Shown here piece after piece: positions 23,018 to 31,000 of a stretch of DNA of 64,000 nucleotides (positions are counted from its first letter, which is position 1; each line of letters opens with the position of its first letter). Under the pieces are notes generated by a model, which worked only from the letters and a program-made list of their open reading frames with translations, made no database searches and was not told the DNA's origin. The position numbers were made by a program, and so were the translations under genes. Source of the stretch: Pantoea eucalypti (GTDB lineage: Bacteria > Pseudomonadota > Gammaproteobacteria > Enterobacterales > Enterobacteriaceae); assembly GCF_009646115.1 (NCBI RefSeq), contig NZ_CP045720.1:1488001-1552000 (forward strand), read 5' to 3'.

Positions 23018-23791
23018 ATGGATGCACTTATTGGTTTTTCAGGTTTTGTCGGTCAGACACTGCTTAAACAGCGTGAGTTTGACTCGCTTTACCGTTCAAC
23101 AAATATTGATGAAATTATTGGCCAGTTATTTGGAACGGTCGTCTGCGCTGCTGCGCCTGCTCAGAAATGGCTGGCAAATAAAGAGCCTGAGAACGATCTT
23201 AAACACATTGAAAGTCTGATCGAAAAACTGAAAACCATCAATTGTGAAAAATTCATATTGATAAGCACAGTGGACGTTTTTAAAACGCCTGTAAACGTTG
23301 ACGAAAACACGCCTGTCGAAACAGACGGATTACATGCGTATGGTCTGCATCGTTACTACCTTGAGCAATTCGTGAGTCAGCATTTTCCGGATGCATTGAT
23401 CGTTCGCTTACCTGGTCTGGTAGGGCCGGGATTAAAGAAAAATATCATTTACGATTTCCTTAACAATAATAATCTCAATCAAATTGAAAGCCGTGGCGTA
23501 TTTCAGTTCTATCCCATGATCAACCTTTGGTATGACATTGAGATTGCTTTGAAAAACGACATCAGGCTGTTACATCTTACCGCAGCCCCTGTCAGCGTTG
23601 CAGATGTGGCCAAATATGGCTTCGGATTTGATTTTGAAAATCACGTGCAGCAGCAGCCCGGACATTATGATATGAAAAGCTGCTATTCTCATCTTTATAC
23701 GGACGGCAAAGATTATCAATACAGCTACCGTGAATCACTGATGTCGATTCGTGCTTATGCTCAATCCGAGCCAGGAAAGAAACCTGAATGA
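23018..23791 (+). CDS. NAD-dependent epimerase/dehydratase-like SDR (cassette gene 3)
   Basis: 257 residues. The glycine loop GFSGFVGQTLL at about residue 6 binds a dinucleotide; LISTVDVF near 83 supplies the SDR serine/threonine region. The catalytic YxxxK is changed to YGLHR near 107, with arginine for lysine. RLPGLVGPG near 130 is typical of sugar-nucleotide epimerases and dehydratases. It would act in the cytosol on an activated sugar (inference). The ATG at 23018 has GGAG at the proper 6-base distance; another ATG at 23012 abuts the Shine-Dalgarno and is less likely. Its end overlaps the next gene by 4 bases. Confidence 0.7.
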   Translation: MDALIGFSGFVGQTLLKQREFDSLYRSTNIDEIIGQLFGTVVCAAAPAQKWLANKEPENDLKHIESLIEKLKTINCEKFILISTVDVFKTPVNVDENTPVETDGLHAYGLHRYYLEQFVSQHFPDALIVRLPGLVGPGLKKNIIYDFLNNNNLNQIESRGVFQFYPMINLWYDIEIALKNDIRLLHLTAAPVSVADVAKYGFGFDFENHVQQQPGHYDMKSCYSHLYTDGKDYQYSYRESLMSIRAYAQSEPGKKPE

Positions 23792-24621
23792 ATATTTCCA
23801 TTTCGAATATCGCATGGGACATTAAAGATGATGACGCAGTGCGTGCACTTCTTCATTGTCATCATATCCATGCTATCGATATTGCGCCTGGAAAATATTT
23901 TCCAGACCCAAAATCAGCGAGTGATAAAGAGATTCTTGCCGTTCGAAATTATTGGGAATCGCAGGAGATTTCTCTGGTCGGGATGCAGTCACTCCTGTTT
24001 GGCACACAGGGCTTGAATCTGTTTGATGAGCCGTCTGTACAACAGAAAATGCTGGAACATTTACAGGCAGTGAGCCATGTTGCAGCAGGATTAGGCATTA
24101 CACGTTTAGTGTTTGGTTCACCCAAAAATCGTTATCGACCGGCTATCAGCGATGAAGCTTCATGCGCGATCGCACTCCGCTTCTTCACGCTTTTGGGGGA
24201 CATTGCACGTCAGGAAGGCGTTGTTATTTGTCTGGAGCCTAATCCAGAGTGTTATGGCGCTAACTTCATGACCAGCAGTGCAGAGACGGCTAAGATGGTA
24301 CGGCTTGTTAATCATTCAGCCATTAAAATGCAACTGGATACCGGGGCTATTGCGATTAACGGCGAAGATGTGGCTCAGGTAATCAGTGGTAATGAGGATA
24401 TTATCGGCCATGTACATCTTAGTGAACCGAACCTTATAGCGCTGGGGCGAAGTGCTGTGAATCATGCTGATGTAGCCGCAGTGTTGAATCGTATGCTTCC
24501 GCAGCGTATTGCCACTATTGAAATGCTGGTCTCTAAAAATGAGAACGCTTTAATGGTTATTGACGAGTCTCTTAAATTTGTGACTGAGCATTATCGGAAG
24601 ACGCCGGGAGATGTTTCATGA
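23788..24621 (+). CDS. Sugar-phosphate isomerase/epimerase-like TIM barrel (cassette gene 4)
   Basis: 277 residues of the xylose-isomerase-like/AP-endonuclease-2 fold. Likely metal ligands are seen in the expected order: Glu in CLEPNPECYG near 149, Asp in QLDTGAI near 182, His in GHVHLSEPN near 211 and a late Glu in IEM near 252. Such enzymes isomerise or epimerise sugars or polyols in the cytosol; the substrate is unknown. Overlaps both neighbours by 4 bases (ATGA), so translation is coupled. Together with the FAD enzyme and the SDR it suggests synthesis of an unusual sugar. Confidence 0.75.
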   Translation: MNISISNIAWDIKDDDAVRALLHCHHIHAIDIAPGKYFPDPKSASDKEILAVRNYWESQEISLVGMQSLLFGTQGLNLFDEPSVQQKMLEHLQAVSHVAAGLGITRLVFGSPKNRYRPAISDEASCAIALRFFTLLGDIARQEGVVICLEPNPECYGANFMTSSAETAKMVRLVNHSAIKMQLDTGAIAINGEDVAQVISGNEDIIGHVHLSEPNLIALGRSAVNHADVAAVLNRMLPQRIATIEMLVSKNENALMVIDESLKFVTEHYRKTPGDVS

Positions 24622-24974
24622 AATGGTTAATCCTGATTTTAGGTATAGCCTGCAATGCTTCTGCCAGCGTGCTTATTAAGTTAGCGATGACGCCTCCACG
24701 CAGGCTTCCCAGTTTGTCCGAACCTTTAGCAGTGCTGAGTAATTTCCCGCTGTTATTGGGAATATTTCTCTATGGCATGGCTTTCCTGCTTTATGCCGCA
24801 ACACTGGCATTTTTACCCTTAAACGTGGCACATCCTGTTTTAACCTCAGGCGCTATTGCCTGTGTTGCCTTAATGTCAGTTGTGCTATTCAAAGAACCTG
24901 TTTACTGGTCCACTATTGCCGGCATTTTGATGGTAATAGCCGGCGTTGTACTTATTACCCTAAAAGTTAAATAA
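24618..24974 (+). CDS. Small four-helix SMR/EamA-type membrane protein, putative lipid-linked sugar flippase (cassette gene 5)
   Basis: 118 residues with four predicted membrane helices, the size and layout of SMR proteins and of ArnE/ArnF. The first helix, LGIACNASASVLIKLAM, aligns with EmrE, but the proton-coupling glutamate (EmrE Glu14) is asparagine here. That argues against a drug/proton antiporter and for an ArnE/F- or GtrA-like role: moving an undecaprenyl-phosphate sugar across the inner membrane (inference). It begins inside the preceding stop (ATGA) and precedes a GT2 gene by one base. Confidence 0.75.
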   Translation: MKWLILILGIACNASASVLIKLAMTPPRRLPSLSEPLAVLSNFPLLLGIFLYGMAFLLYAATLAFLPLNVAHPVLTSGAIACVALMSVVLFKEPVYWSTIAGILMVIAGVVLITLKVK

Positions 24975-24975
24975 G

Positions 24976-25794
24976 ATGGAAAAGAATATGAGTGAATCTT
25001 TAAATATAAAAAATACTGACTGGGAAGTTCCATCTTATGAGCGTCAGTTATGGCAGGGTAAACAGCATAATTATTGCGTGATCATTCCCGTCATCAACGA
25101 AGGGGAACGCATCCGCAATCTGTTAAGCCGAATGGCTGCAGTAAATGTCCATACCTATGCAGACATTATCATTGTTGACGGTGGAAGTCGGGATGGTTCA
25201 CTTGAACTTTCAGCGCTGAAACAACTTTCGGTTTGCGGTCTGCTACTTAAAACTGGCCCGGGTAAGTTAAGTTCTCAGCTGCGTTGTGGATATGCTTTTG
25301 CTCTGGAGCAGGGTTATGAAGGTATCGTAACGATTGATGGGAATGATAAAGACGATCCGGATGCCATTCCTCAGTTCATTGAGGCACTGAAACAGGGTTA
25401 TGATTTTGTTCAGGCATCCCGTTTTGTCAAAGGTGGCGTTGCTGAGAATACACCTGCTTCACGTGATTTTGCTATCCGTTTTATTCATGCACCAATGCTC
25501 TCACTTTTTTCCGGCTTCAAGTGGACCGATACGACACAGGGCTTCCGTGCATATAGCCGAAAAATGCTGCTTGATCCGCGCGTTGCACCGTTTCGCAATA
25601 TTTTTCAGACTTACGAATTACTGGCCTATCTTTCTTATCGCGCACCTAAATTAGGGTTCCGCTGTATCGAAATCGCAACAGTTCGCCGTTATCCAAAAGG
25701 CGAAGTACCAACTAAAATTAGTGCTATTAGTGGGAATTGGGCAGTATTGTCGATTTTATTTTCTGCTTGCTTCGGCAAGTATAATATCAAATAA
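24976..25794 (+). CDS. GT2, polyprenol-phosphate glycosyltransferase-like (cassette gene 6)
   Basis: 272 residues. A DPM1/GtrB-like GT-A domain: VIIPVINEGERI near residue 36, IIVDGGSRDGS near 62, and an intact acidic run TIDGNDKDDPD near 120. QGFRAYSRKML near 190 is typical of the family. No clear C-terminal membrane helices, unlike cassette gene 2. It could load a sugar onto a polyprenyl phosphate or elongate it at the cytoplasmic face. ATG at 24976 follows the previous stop by one base; an in-frame ATG at 24988 has a better GGAAA(AG) site and may be the true start. Confidence 0.78.
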   Translation: MEKNMSESLNIKNTDWEVPSYERQLWQGKQHNYCVIIPVINEGERIRNLLSRMAAVNVHTYADIIIVDGGSRDGSLELSALKQLSVCGLLLKTGPGKLSSQLRCGYAFALEQGYEGIVTIDGNDKDDPDAIPQFIEALKQGYDFVQASRFVKGGVAENTPASRDFAIRFIHAPMLSLFSGFKWTDTTQGFRAYSRKMLLDPRVAPFRNIFQTYELLAYLSYRAPKLGFRCIEIATVRRYPKGEVPTKISAISGNWAVLSILFSACFGKYNIK

Positions 25795-25822
25795 TTAAAT
25801 AAAGGTTAGGCAGAACTCAGCT

Positions 25823-28132
25823 ATGATTACACTGTCGCATATAAATGTTCTGAAACAGAATGAAACCACGGCAGAGCTCTTCAAGCTCTGCCAGTTTTTT
25901 ATGTTGATGTTCGCAATCATTGTTGTTGAAATGAATCAACAGCCACTCATAATATCACTAGACCGCGTGCTGGAACAATGGTCAACTCTTTTACCAGATT
26001 TTTTTGTAGGTAAACAGGATTTCTTATTTAGTTATGGACCGTTATATTGGCTTCAGGGGAGTCCGGTAGTACAATACTCACAAGCAAGTTATTTTATTTC
26101 GTTGTTTTTTATAAGCCTTTATTGTGCTTTAAACTGGGCTTTGATGTTGAGATTAGCTATTAACGCCCGTTGCGTGTTTTTTTTTGCTGTAATTTATATC
26201 GTTTTTATTAAAGTTTATAATGCTTACGCCGTATTCTTCACTTTGCCTTTATTTATTATAGTGTATCTTCGCCAAAATAGTCTGGATAAACTTTGGGATA
26301 AAAAAATATTCCTGTCTGCGGCAGCGTTGCTTGTGGCTTTTTTATTTTACTTTCGTTTTTTTTACGGAATCGTTGGGGTGCTTACAATAGGTAGTTACTT
26401 AGTCTCAACTCACTTATTAGGACGGCGCCATTTATCTCCTGTTGCTTTTTTCCTCAGTGTTACAGTATTGCTCTATATTATTTTTGGATCGTTGATATTT
26501 CGCGACTCATACAGTATTGTAAATTATGCGCTGATAAATTCACAACTGAGTTTTGGTAACTCTGTTGATATGAATTATGATTTAGACATAAAAGAACAAG
26601 CCTATTATATTATTTTTGCAATTTTTATTTTGTTTAACTTCTATCTTGTTAAATGTCAGCGAACATTGTTTTTAACAGTTAACGGTTTGTTGCTTATTTT
26701 TGTGAAAATTGGTTTTTCACGAGCAGATCATTATATCTCTTATTTTATAATGCCTGTCGCACTCTTTTCTTTGTTAATTCTTGTCAGCAATTACAAGTAT
26801 AAATACTTGTTGGCTGGGTTAATTTTATCGCTTCTTTTTTATCTTGGTAATATGCCTATTTATAATGGAGCTAAACGGATTGATGTTTTTAGCACTCATG
26901 AGGATTTTTCTAAAAGCTTAAAGGAACGCGCGGCAGAACGTCATCATAAATTTAAGTTACCGCAGGATGTTATTGCTGAAGTGGGCAATAGTACTATCGA
27001 TGTATATCCATATAATAATGAATATACTACTGCCAATAAACTAAATTACTGGCATCGCCCATCATTTCAAAACTATATGACATTAACACCCAAATTGGAT
27101 CAGTTGAATGCTGATTTTTACGAAGGAAATGATAAGCCAGAGTATGTATTATGGACAGCCAGTATTACTTGTGTTTCTAACGATTGCAGTGTTTTTGATG
27201 ATTTTGATGGGAAATATATTCTCAATGAAGATCCATTAACAACGATGGCGATTTTGAAAAATTATAAATCGGTGCGTGTTATATTTGATCTTAATCATAA
27301 GCCTATCATGCTTATGAAAAAGACTCCTAATGCTCAGGACCTAAACATAAAAAAAACAGGTGACATAAAGATTAAATTCGGTGAGTGGATTAAGATACCG
27401 CGCACTGATGATGTGATAGTAAAGTTAAAGCCTCAGTTTAGAATGACTATTTTAGCCAGGCTCCAGAATTTATTCTTCCATGGATCCGTCATTTATGTAA
27501 ATTACAGGCTTTTTAACGGAGAAATAAAACGATATCGTCTTAACATCATCAATGCTCAAAGTGGAGTATGGATTTCACCATTACTGGACTCTTTACCGCT
27601 ACAGGGGCAGCGTGTGTCAGAGGTTATGATTGAAACAACAGATAAACACTACTTTGAACCACAATTTAAAGCGCATTTTGTAGAATATCAATTTAGCGGT
27701 ATTAGTATCGATGAGAAAATTGCACCTCGCTTTACATCTTATAAGCCTGCAGGACTGTCTAATTCTGTTGCCGTGTGTGTTGCCACCATTGATAAGCTGA
27801 AGCAATCAAATTTTACGCTTGATAATGTCGTTTCTAAGAGATTAACGAGCGAGGGATGGGCTGCATATTCAATAGAGAAAAACCTTGCTCCGCAAGCGAT
27901 ATGGCTGACGCTGCAGGATGAGCAAGGACGGAAGTTCTTTGTACCTGCAGATAAAACTTTAAGGCAGGATGTGGCAAATGCCTTTAACAAACCGGATCTG
28001 GTTAACGCGGGATATAAAGTGTTTGCTGATATCACACCTTTCAAAGGTCAATATAAAGCTGGCCTTGCAATTGCGGGAGAAGGGAAGCTAATTGAATGTG
28101 ACAATTTCGCACAACCCATCACAATTCAATAA
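25823..28132 (+). CDS. Large polytopic membrane protein, putative GT-C-like glycan transferase (cassette gene 7)
   Basis: 769 residues. About 10-11 hydrophobic helices fill the first 350 residues, followed by a soluble region of some 400 residues. Between the first helices a loop reads VGKQDFLFSYGPLYW near residue 65, reminiscent of the first periplasmic loop of GT-C enzymes, where an acidic residue is catalytic. The layout (membrane core plus large periplasmic domain) suits a transferase taking sugar from a lipid carrier outside the inner membrane (inference). I do not recognise a named family. It is the most AT-rich gene in the window apart from the O-antigen block. A weak Shine-Dalgarno (AAAGG) precedes the ATG. 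A strong terminator follows. Confidence 0.65.
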   Translation: MITLSHINVLKQNETTAELFKLCQFFMLMFAIIVVEMNQQPLIISLDRVLEQWSTLLPDFFVGKQDFLFSYGPLYWLQGSPVVQYSQASYFISLFFISLYCALNWALMLRLAINARCVFFFAVIYIVFIKVYNAYAVFFTLPLFIIVYLRQNSLDKLWDKKIFLSAAALLVAFLFYFRFFYGIVGVLTIGSYLVSTHLLGRRHLSPVAFFLSVTVLLYIIFGSLIFRDSYSIVNYALINSQLSFGNSVDMNYDLDIKEQAYYIIFAIFILFNFYLVKCQRTLFLTVNGLLLIFVKIGFSRADHYISYFIMPVALFSLLILVSNYKYKYLLAGLILSLLFYLGNMPIYNGAKRIDVFSTHEDFSKSLKERAAERHHKFKLPQDVIAEVGNSTIDVYPYNNEYTTANKLNYWHRPSFQNYMTLTPKLDQLNADFYEGNDKPEYVLWTASITCVSNDCSVFDDFDGKYILNEDPLTTMAILKNYKSVRVIFDLNHKPIMLMKKTPNAQDLNIKKTGDIKIKFGEWIKIPRTDDVIVKLKPQFRMTILARLQNLFFHGSVIYVNYRLFNGEIKRYRLNIINAQSGVWISPLLDSLPLQGQRVSEVMIETTDKHYFEPQFKAHFVEYQFSGISIDEKIAPRFTSYKPAGLSNSVAVCVATIDKLKQSNFTLDNVVSKRLTSEGWAAYSIEKNLAPQAIWLTLQDEQGRKFFVPADKTLRQDVANAFNKPDLVNAGYKVFADITPFKGQYKAGLAIAGEGKLIECDNFAQPITIQ

Positions 28133-28160
28133 GTTAATTTAAGCCTCAATAGTAACTAAC

Positions 28161-28183
28161 AAGGGAGCTTTGCTCCCTTTTTT
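28161..28183 (+). terminator. Rho-independent terminator closing the cassette
   Basis: An 8-bp stem (28161-28168 with 28172-28179) with a TTT loop and a T-run to 28183. It separates the cassette from the convergent puuB gene. Confidence 0.9.
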
Positions 28184-29459
28184 ATACTCCCAATCGGTCC
28201 CTCAGCGCGTACCACACCGCGCCCATCGCCGTCAGCGGCACTTTAAACCGCCGTCCGCCGGGAAAGGGCAGGTGAGGCAGGCGGGCAAAAGCATCGAACC
28301 GTTCGGCGTCGCCGCGTAACACTTCGCTGATTAGCTTGCCGGAGAGATGCGTGCTGGTCACACCATGGCCGCTGTCGCCCTGCATGAAATAGACATTGTT
28401 CTCCAGCCGGCCAAACTGCGGCATGCGCGACAGCGTCAGCAGGAAATTGCCGCTCCAGCTGAAGTCCAGCTTCACATTCTGCAACTGCGGGAACGTGCGC
28501 GCCAGTTTGGGTCGTATTAACGCTTCGATATCCGCCGGTTCACGTGCGCCATAGACCACACCGCCGCCATAAAGTAGCCGGTTATCTGCGGTCAGTCGGA
28601 AGTAATCCAGCAGATAGTTACAATCTTCCACACAGTAGTTGTTCGGCATCAGCGATAACGCCTGGTCGGGTGTCAGCGGCTCGGTCGCGACAATCTGCGA
28701 TCCACACGGCATGCTTTTCCTGCTCAGGCGCGGCTCCAGTTGCGGTGACAGATAGGCGTTACCGGCGAAGATCACAAACGTTGCGCTCACCTCGCCCTGA
28801 GCCGTTTTCACCCGATTAGGTGTGCCATAAACCACATTGGTTGCCGCAGACTGTTCATAGATGCGACCGCCATGTCGCCGGATGGCTTCTGCTTCACCCA
28901 GTGCCAGGTTCAGCGGATGCAGATGACCGCCACGCCGATCCAGCAGTCCACCGACGTAGCGTTCGGTGGCGACTTCGCGGCGAATGGCGCGTTCGTCCAG
29001 CAGCTCCAGATCGTGATTGCCATACTGCTGCCATAACGCTTTCTGTTTCTGCAGATGCGCCATCTGGCGCGTATTCAGGGCCGCAAAGATGCCGCCAGGA
29101 CGGTAGTCACACTCAATTGCATACCGCTTGATGCGGTCGCGGATAATCTCAGCGCCTTCAAACATCATGCCGCCCAGCATGCGGGCGCTCTCTTTGCCGT
29201 AACGCTGTTCAATCACATCCACGTCGCGGCTGTAGGAGTTCACCACCTGACCGCCGTTACGGCCGCTGGCACCAAAGCCGACGCGTGCTGCTTCCAGCAC
29301 GACCACGTCGTAACCCACCTCGGTCAGATGCAGTGCCGCCGAAAGACCGGTGAAACCACCGCCAATAATGCAGACGTCACACTGAATACTCTCCTGCAGC
29401 GTCGGCCAGGGCGCATGCGTATTGGCGGTCGCAGCGTAATAACTCTCCACATAATTCAT
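28182..29459 (-). CDS. puuB: Gamma-glutamylputrescine oxidase
   Basis: 425 residues, strongly similar to E. coli PuuB. FAD loop CIIGGGFTGLSAALHL near residue 29; GFGASGRNGGQVVNSYSRD near 62; C-terminal MQGDSGHGVTSTHL near 370. It oxidises gamma-glutamylputrescine to gamma-glutamyl-gamma-aminobutyraldehyde, with H2O2 and ammonia released. The start MNYVESYY at 29459 matches the E. coli protein; a frame to 29564 has no support. puuR ends 19 bases upstream, so the operon order is puuD-puuR-puuB. puuC, the aldehyde dehydrogenase for the next step in E. coli, is absent between them. Confidence 0.96.
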   Translation of the reverse strand: MNYVESYYAATANTHAPWPTLQESIQCDVCIIGGGFTGLSAALHLTEVGYDVVVLEAARVGFGASGRNGGQVVNSYSRDVDVIEQRYGKESARMLGGMMFEGAEIIRDRIKRYAIECDYRPGGIFAALNTRQMAHLQKQKALWQQYGNHDLELLDERAIRREVATERYVGGLLDRRGGHLHPLNLALGEAEAIRRHGGRIYEQSAATNVVYGTPNRVKTAQGEVSATFVIFAGNAYLSPQLEPRLSRKSMPCGSQIVATEPLTPDQALSLMPNNYCVEDCNYLLDYFRLTADNRLLYGGGVVYGAREPADIEALIRPKLARTFPQLQNVKLDFSWSGNFLLTLSRMPQFGRLENNVYFMQGDSGHGVTSTHLSGKLISEVLRGDAERFDAFARLPHLPFPGGRRFKVPLTAMGAVWYALRDRLGV

Positions 29460-29478
29460 AACAACCTCCGGAATGCGC

Positions 29479-30036
29479 CTAGAAATTTGCTGGTGTGTGG
29501 GCACTGACAATGCGGCACGGGAAGTCTGCACTGTTGGTAAAGCTGTGCGGTAAGCCGGTATCAATCACGTAGCTCTCTCCGGCGGAGAGATGAAACGCTT
29601 GTCCGTTAATCACCAGCGTAATTTCGCCTTCCAGCAGCGTACCGGTTTCCTCGCCCGGATGACGCAGTTTCTCGCCGGTACTGGCGCCGGGTTGATACGT
29701 TTCCAGCAGCATGCCCAGCGAGCGCTGCGCACCACCGTTGTCGATGAGCTTCAGCGAAACACCCTGGCTGCCAATCTCCACCAGGTCGCCGGGACGGACA
29801 ATCACTTTGGGTTCTGCGTCCGGTTTGGGTTCCGAAAAGAATTCTGACAGCGATAGCCCATAAACCTTCAGCAGCTTCTGCAGCGTGCTGACTGCCGGGC
29901 TGACTTTATCCTGCTCAATGGTACTGATGGCGCTGTGAGTCAGTCCGGCCTGTTCGGCAACCCGACGTTGCGACAGCCCCAGCGTCTGGCGAATCTGCGC
30001 CAGCCGTCGTCCCGGTGCCAGCGTGGCATCACTCAT
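29479..30036 (-). CDS. puuR: HTH-type repressor of the putrescine pathway
   Basis: 185 residues, same length as E. coli PuuR. An N-terminal Xre-type helix-turn-helix (GLSQRRVAEQAGLTHSAIS near 25-45) is followed by a C-terminal cupin domain (GEETGTLLEGEITLVING near 120-140). E. coli PuuR represses puu promoters and is released by putrescine. Start MSDATLAPG at 30036 matches the family; the 5' end overlaps puuD by 8 bases. It probably acts on the puuD-puuA divergent region. Confidence 0.95.
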   Translation of the reverse strand: MSDATLAPGRRLAQIRQTLGLSQRRVAEQAGLTHSAISTIEQDKVSPAVSTLQKLLKVYGLSLSEFFSEPKPDAEPKVIVRPGDLVEIGSQGVSLKLIDNGGAQRSLGMLLETYQPGASTGEKLRHPGEETGTLLEGEITLVINGQAFHLSAGESYVIDTGLPHSFTNSADFPCRIVSAHTPANF

Positions 30037-30796
30037 CTGCTTTTCCCCTGTGATAGCGAATGGCGGCCTGAATAAAGCCGCTGAACAGCGCCTGCGATCC
30101 CGCCGTGCTTTCTGGCTGCCACTCGGGATGCCACTGTACCGCCAGGGCGAAGGGATGATGACGCAGACTGACGGCCTCAATCAGGCCATCCGGCGCGCGC
30201 GCTTCAACGCGCAGTTGCGGGCCCGGTTCGCGTACGCCCTGATGATGCAGTGAATTGACCCTCAGTGAGCTATCACTGTCGAGTAATGTTGCCAGCACGC
30301 CATCCGGTTCGATAGTGACCTGATGCGCCGGTGCATACTGTTGATCCAGTGGCAGCGTCTCATCTTCATGATGACGCTGAAACGGCGGCTGCCCGCTCAC
30401 TTCTCTCCACAGCGCGCCGCCATTCGCCACCACCAGCTCCTGCATGCCACGGCAGATGCCGAATATCGGCATTTTATGGCTGGTGGCCCAGGTAATCAGC
30501 TGAAAGGCAAGATGGTCCCTACCCGGATCGGCATGGGGCTCTTCGCCCGGCTCGCCATAATGCCAGGGTTCGATATTACTTGGGCTGCCGGTTAGCAGCA
30601 GGCCATCCATAACAGCCATAGCGTTTTCTAATAGATGAGGGGCATTCATCAGACTGTGGGGAAGTGCCAGCGGCACACCGCCTGCAAGAACAATCGCGTC
30701 GATATATTTGTTGTGAACCGTCTGGGTCAGATGGCCGCCCAAATCTTTCTGACACATCACTACGCCAATCAATGGCTTGTCAAAAATAATGCCCAT
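30029..30796 (-). CDS. puuD: Gamma-glutamyl-GABA hydrolase
   Basis: 255 residues, class I amidotransferase-like hydrolase that releases GABA and glutamate from gamma-glutamyl-GABA. Seen: nucleophile Cys in GICRGMQELVVANGG near residue 117, catalytic His in QWHPEW near 222, and ADPGRD near 90. ATG at 30796 has GAGG 7 bases upstream; an ATG at 30811 lacks a good site. First gene of the minus-strand puuDRB unit, divergent from puuA. Confidence 0.95.
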   Translation of the reverse strand: MGIIFDKPLIGVVMCQKDLGGHLTQTVHNKYIDAIVLAGGVPLALPHSLMNAPHLLENAMAVMDGLLLTGSPSNIEPWHYGEPGEEPHADPGRDHLAFQLITWATSHKMPIFGICRGMQELVVANGGALWREVSGQPPFQRHHEDETLPLDQQYAPAHQVTIEPDGVLATLLDSDSSLRVNSLHHQGVREPGPQLRVEARAPDGLIEAVSLRHHPFALAVQWHPEWQPESTAGSQALFSGFIQAAIRYHRGKADE

Positions 30797-30852
30797 CTCC
30801 CGTCCTCGCATCGCTGTTCGAAATATCTACCGAAAAGGCACGTCTGGTGACT

Positions 30853-30925
30853 AAGTGTGCAATATTTTTTCAATCTAACAACCTGCTGTTTGTTCTTCAA
30901 ACAGAATTGTTACATTTGCACACTT
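30853..30925. promoter_or_regulatory. Paired inverted motif in the puuD-puuA divergent region
   Basis: AAGTGTGCAA at 30853-30862 is the exact reverse complement of TTGCACACTT at 30916-30925. The two copies face each other across 53 bases between divergent puu genes, where PuuR is expected to bind. Whether this is the PuuR operator is inferred. Confidence 0.45.
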
Positions 30926-31000
30926 TTTATGTTGGCGCTATGTTAGTGGTGTGGCTGTTATTTTGAGCATTACGCAAACCTAATAGGGGCGGGTGAGATC

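Noticed and set aside
20877..28132. Idea that the seven-gene cassette is a prophage gtr module
   Set aside because: No integrase, phage gene or attachment repeat is seen, and it has more sugar-modifying genes than a three-gene gtr set.
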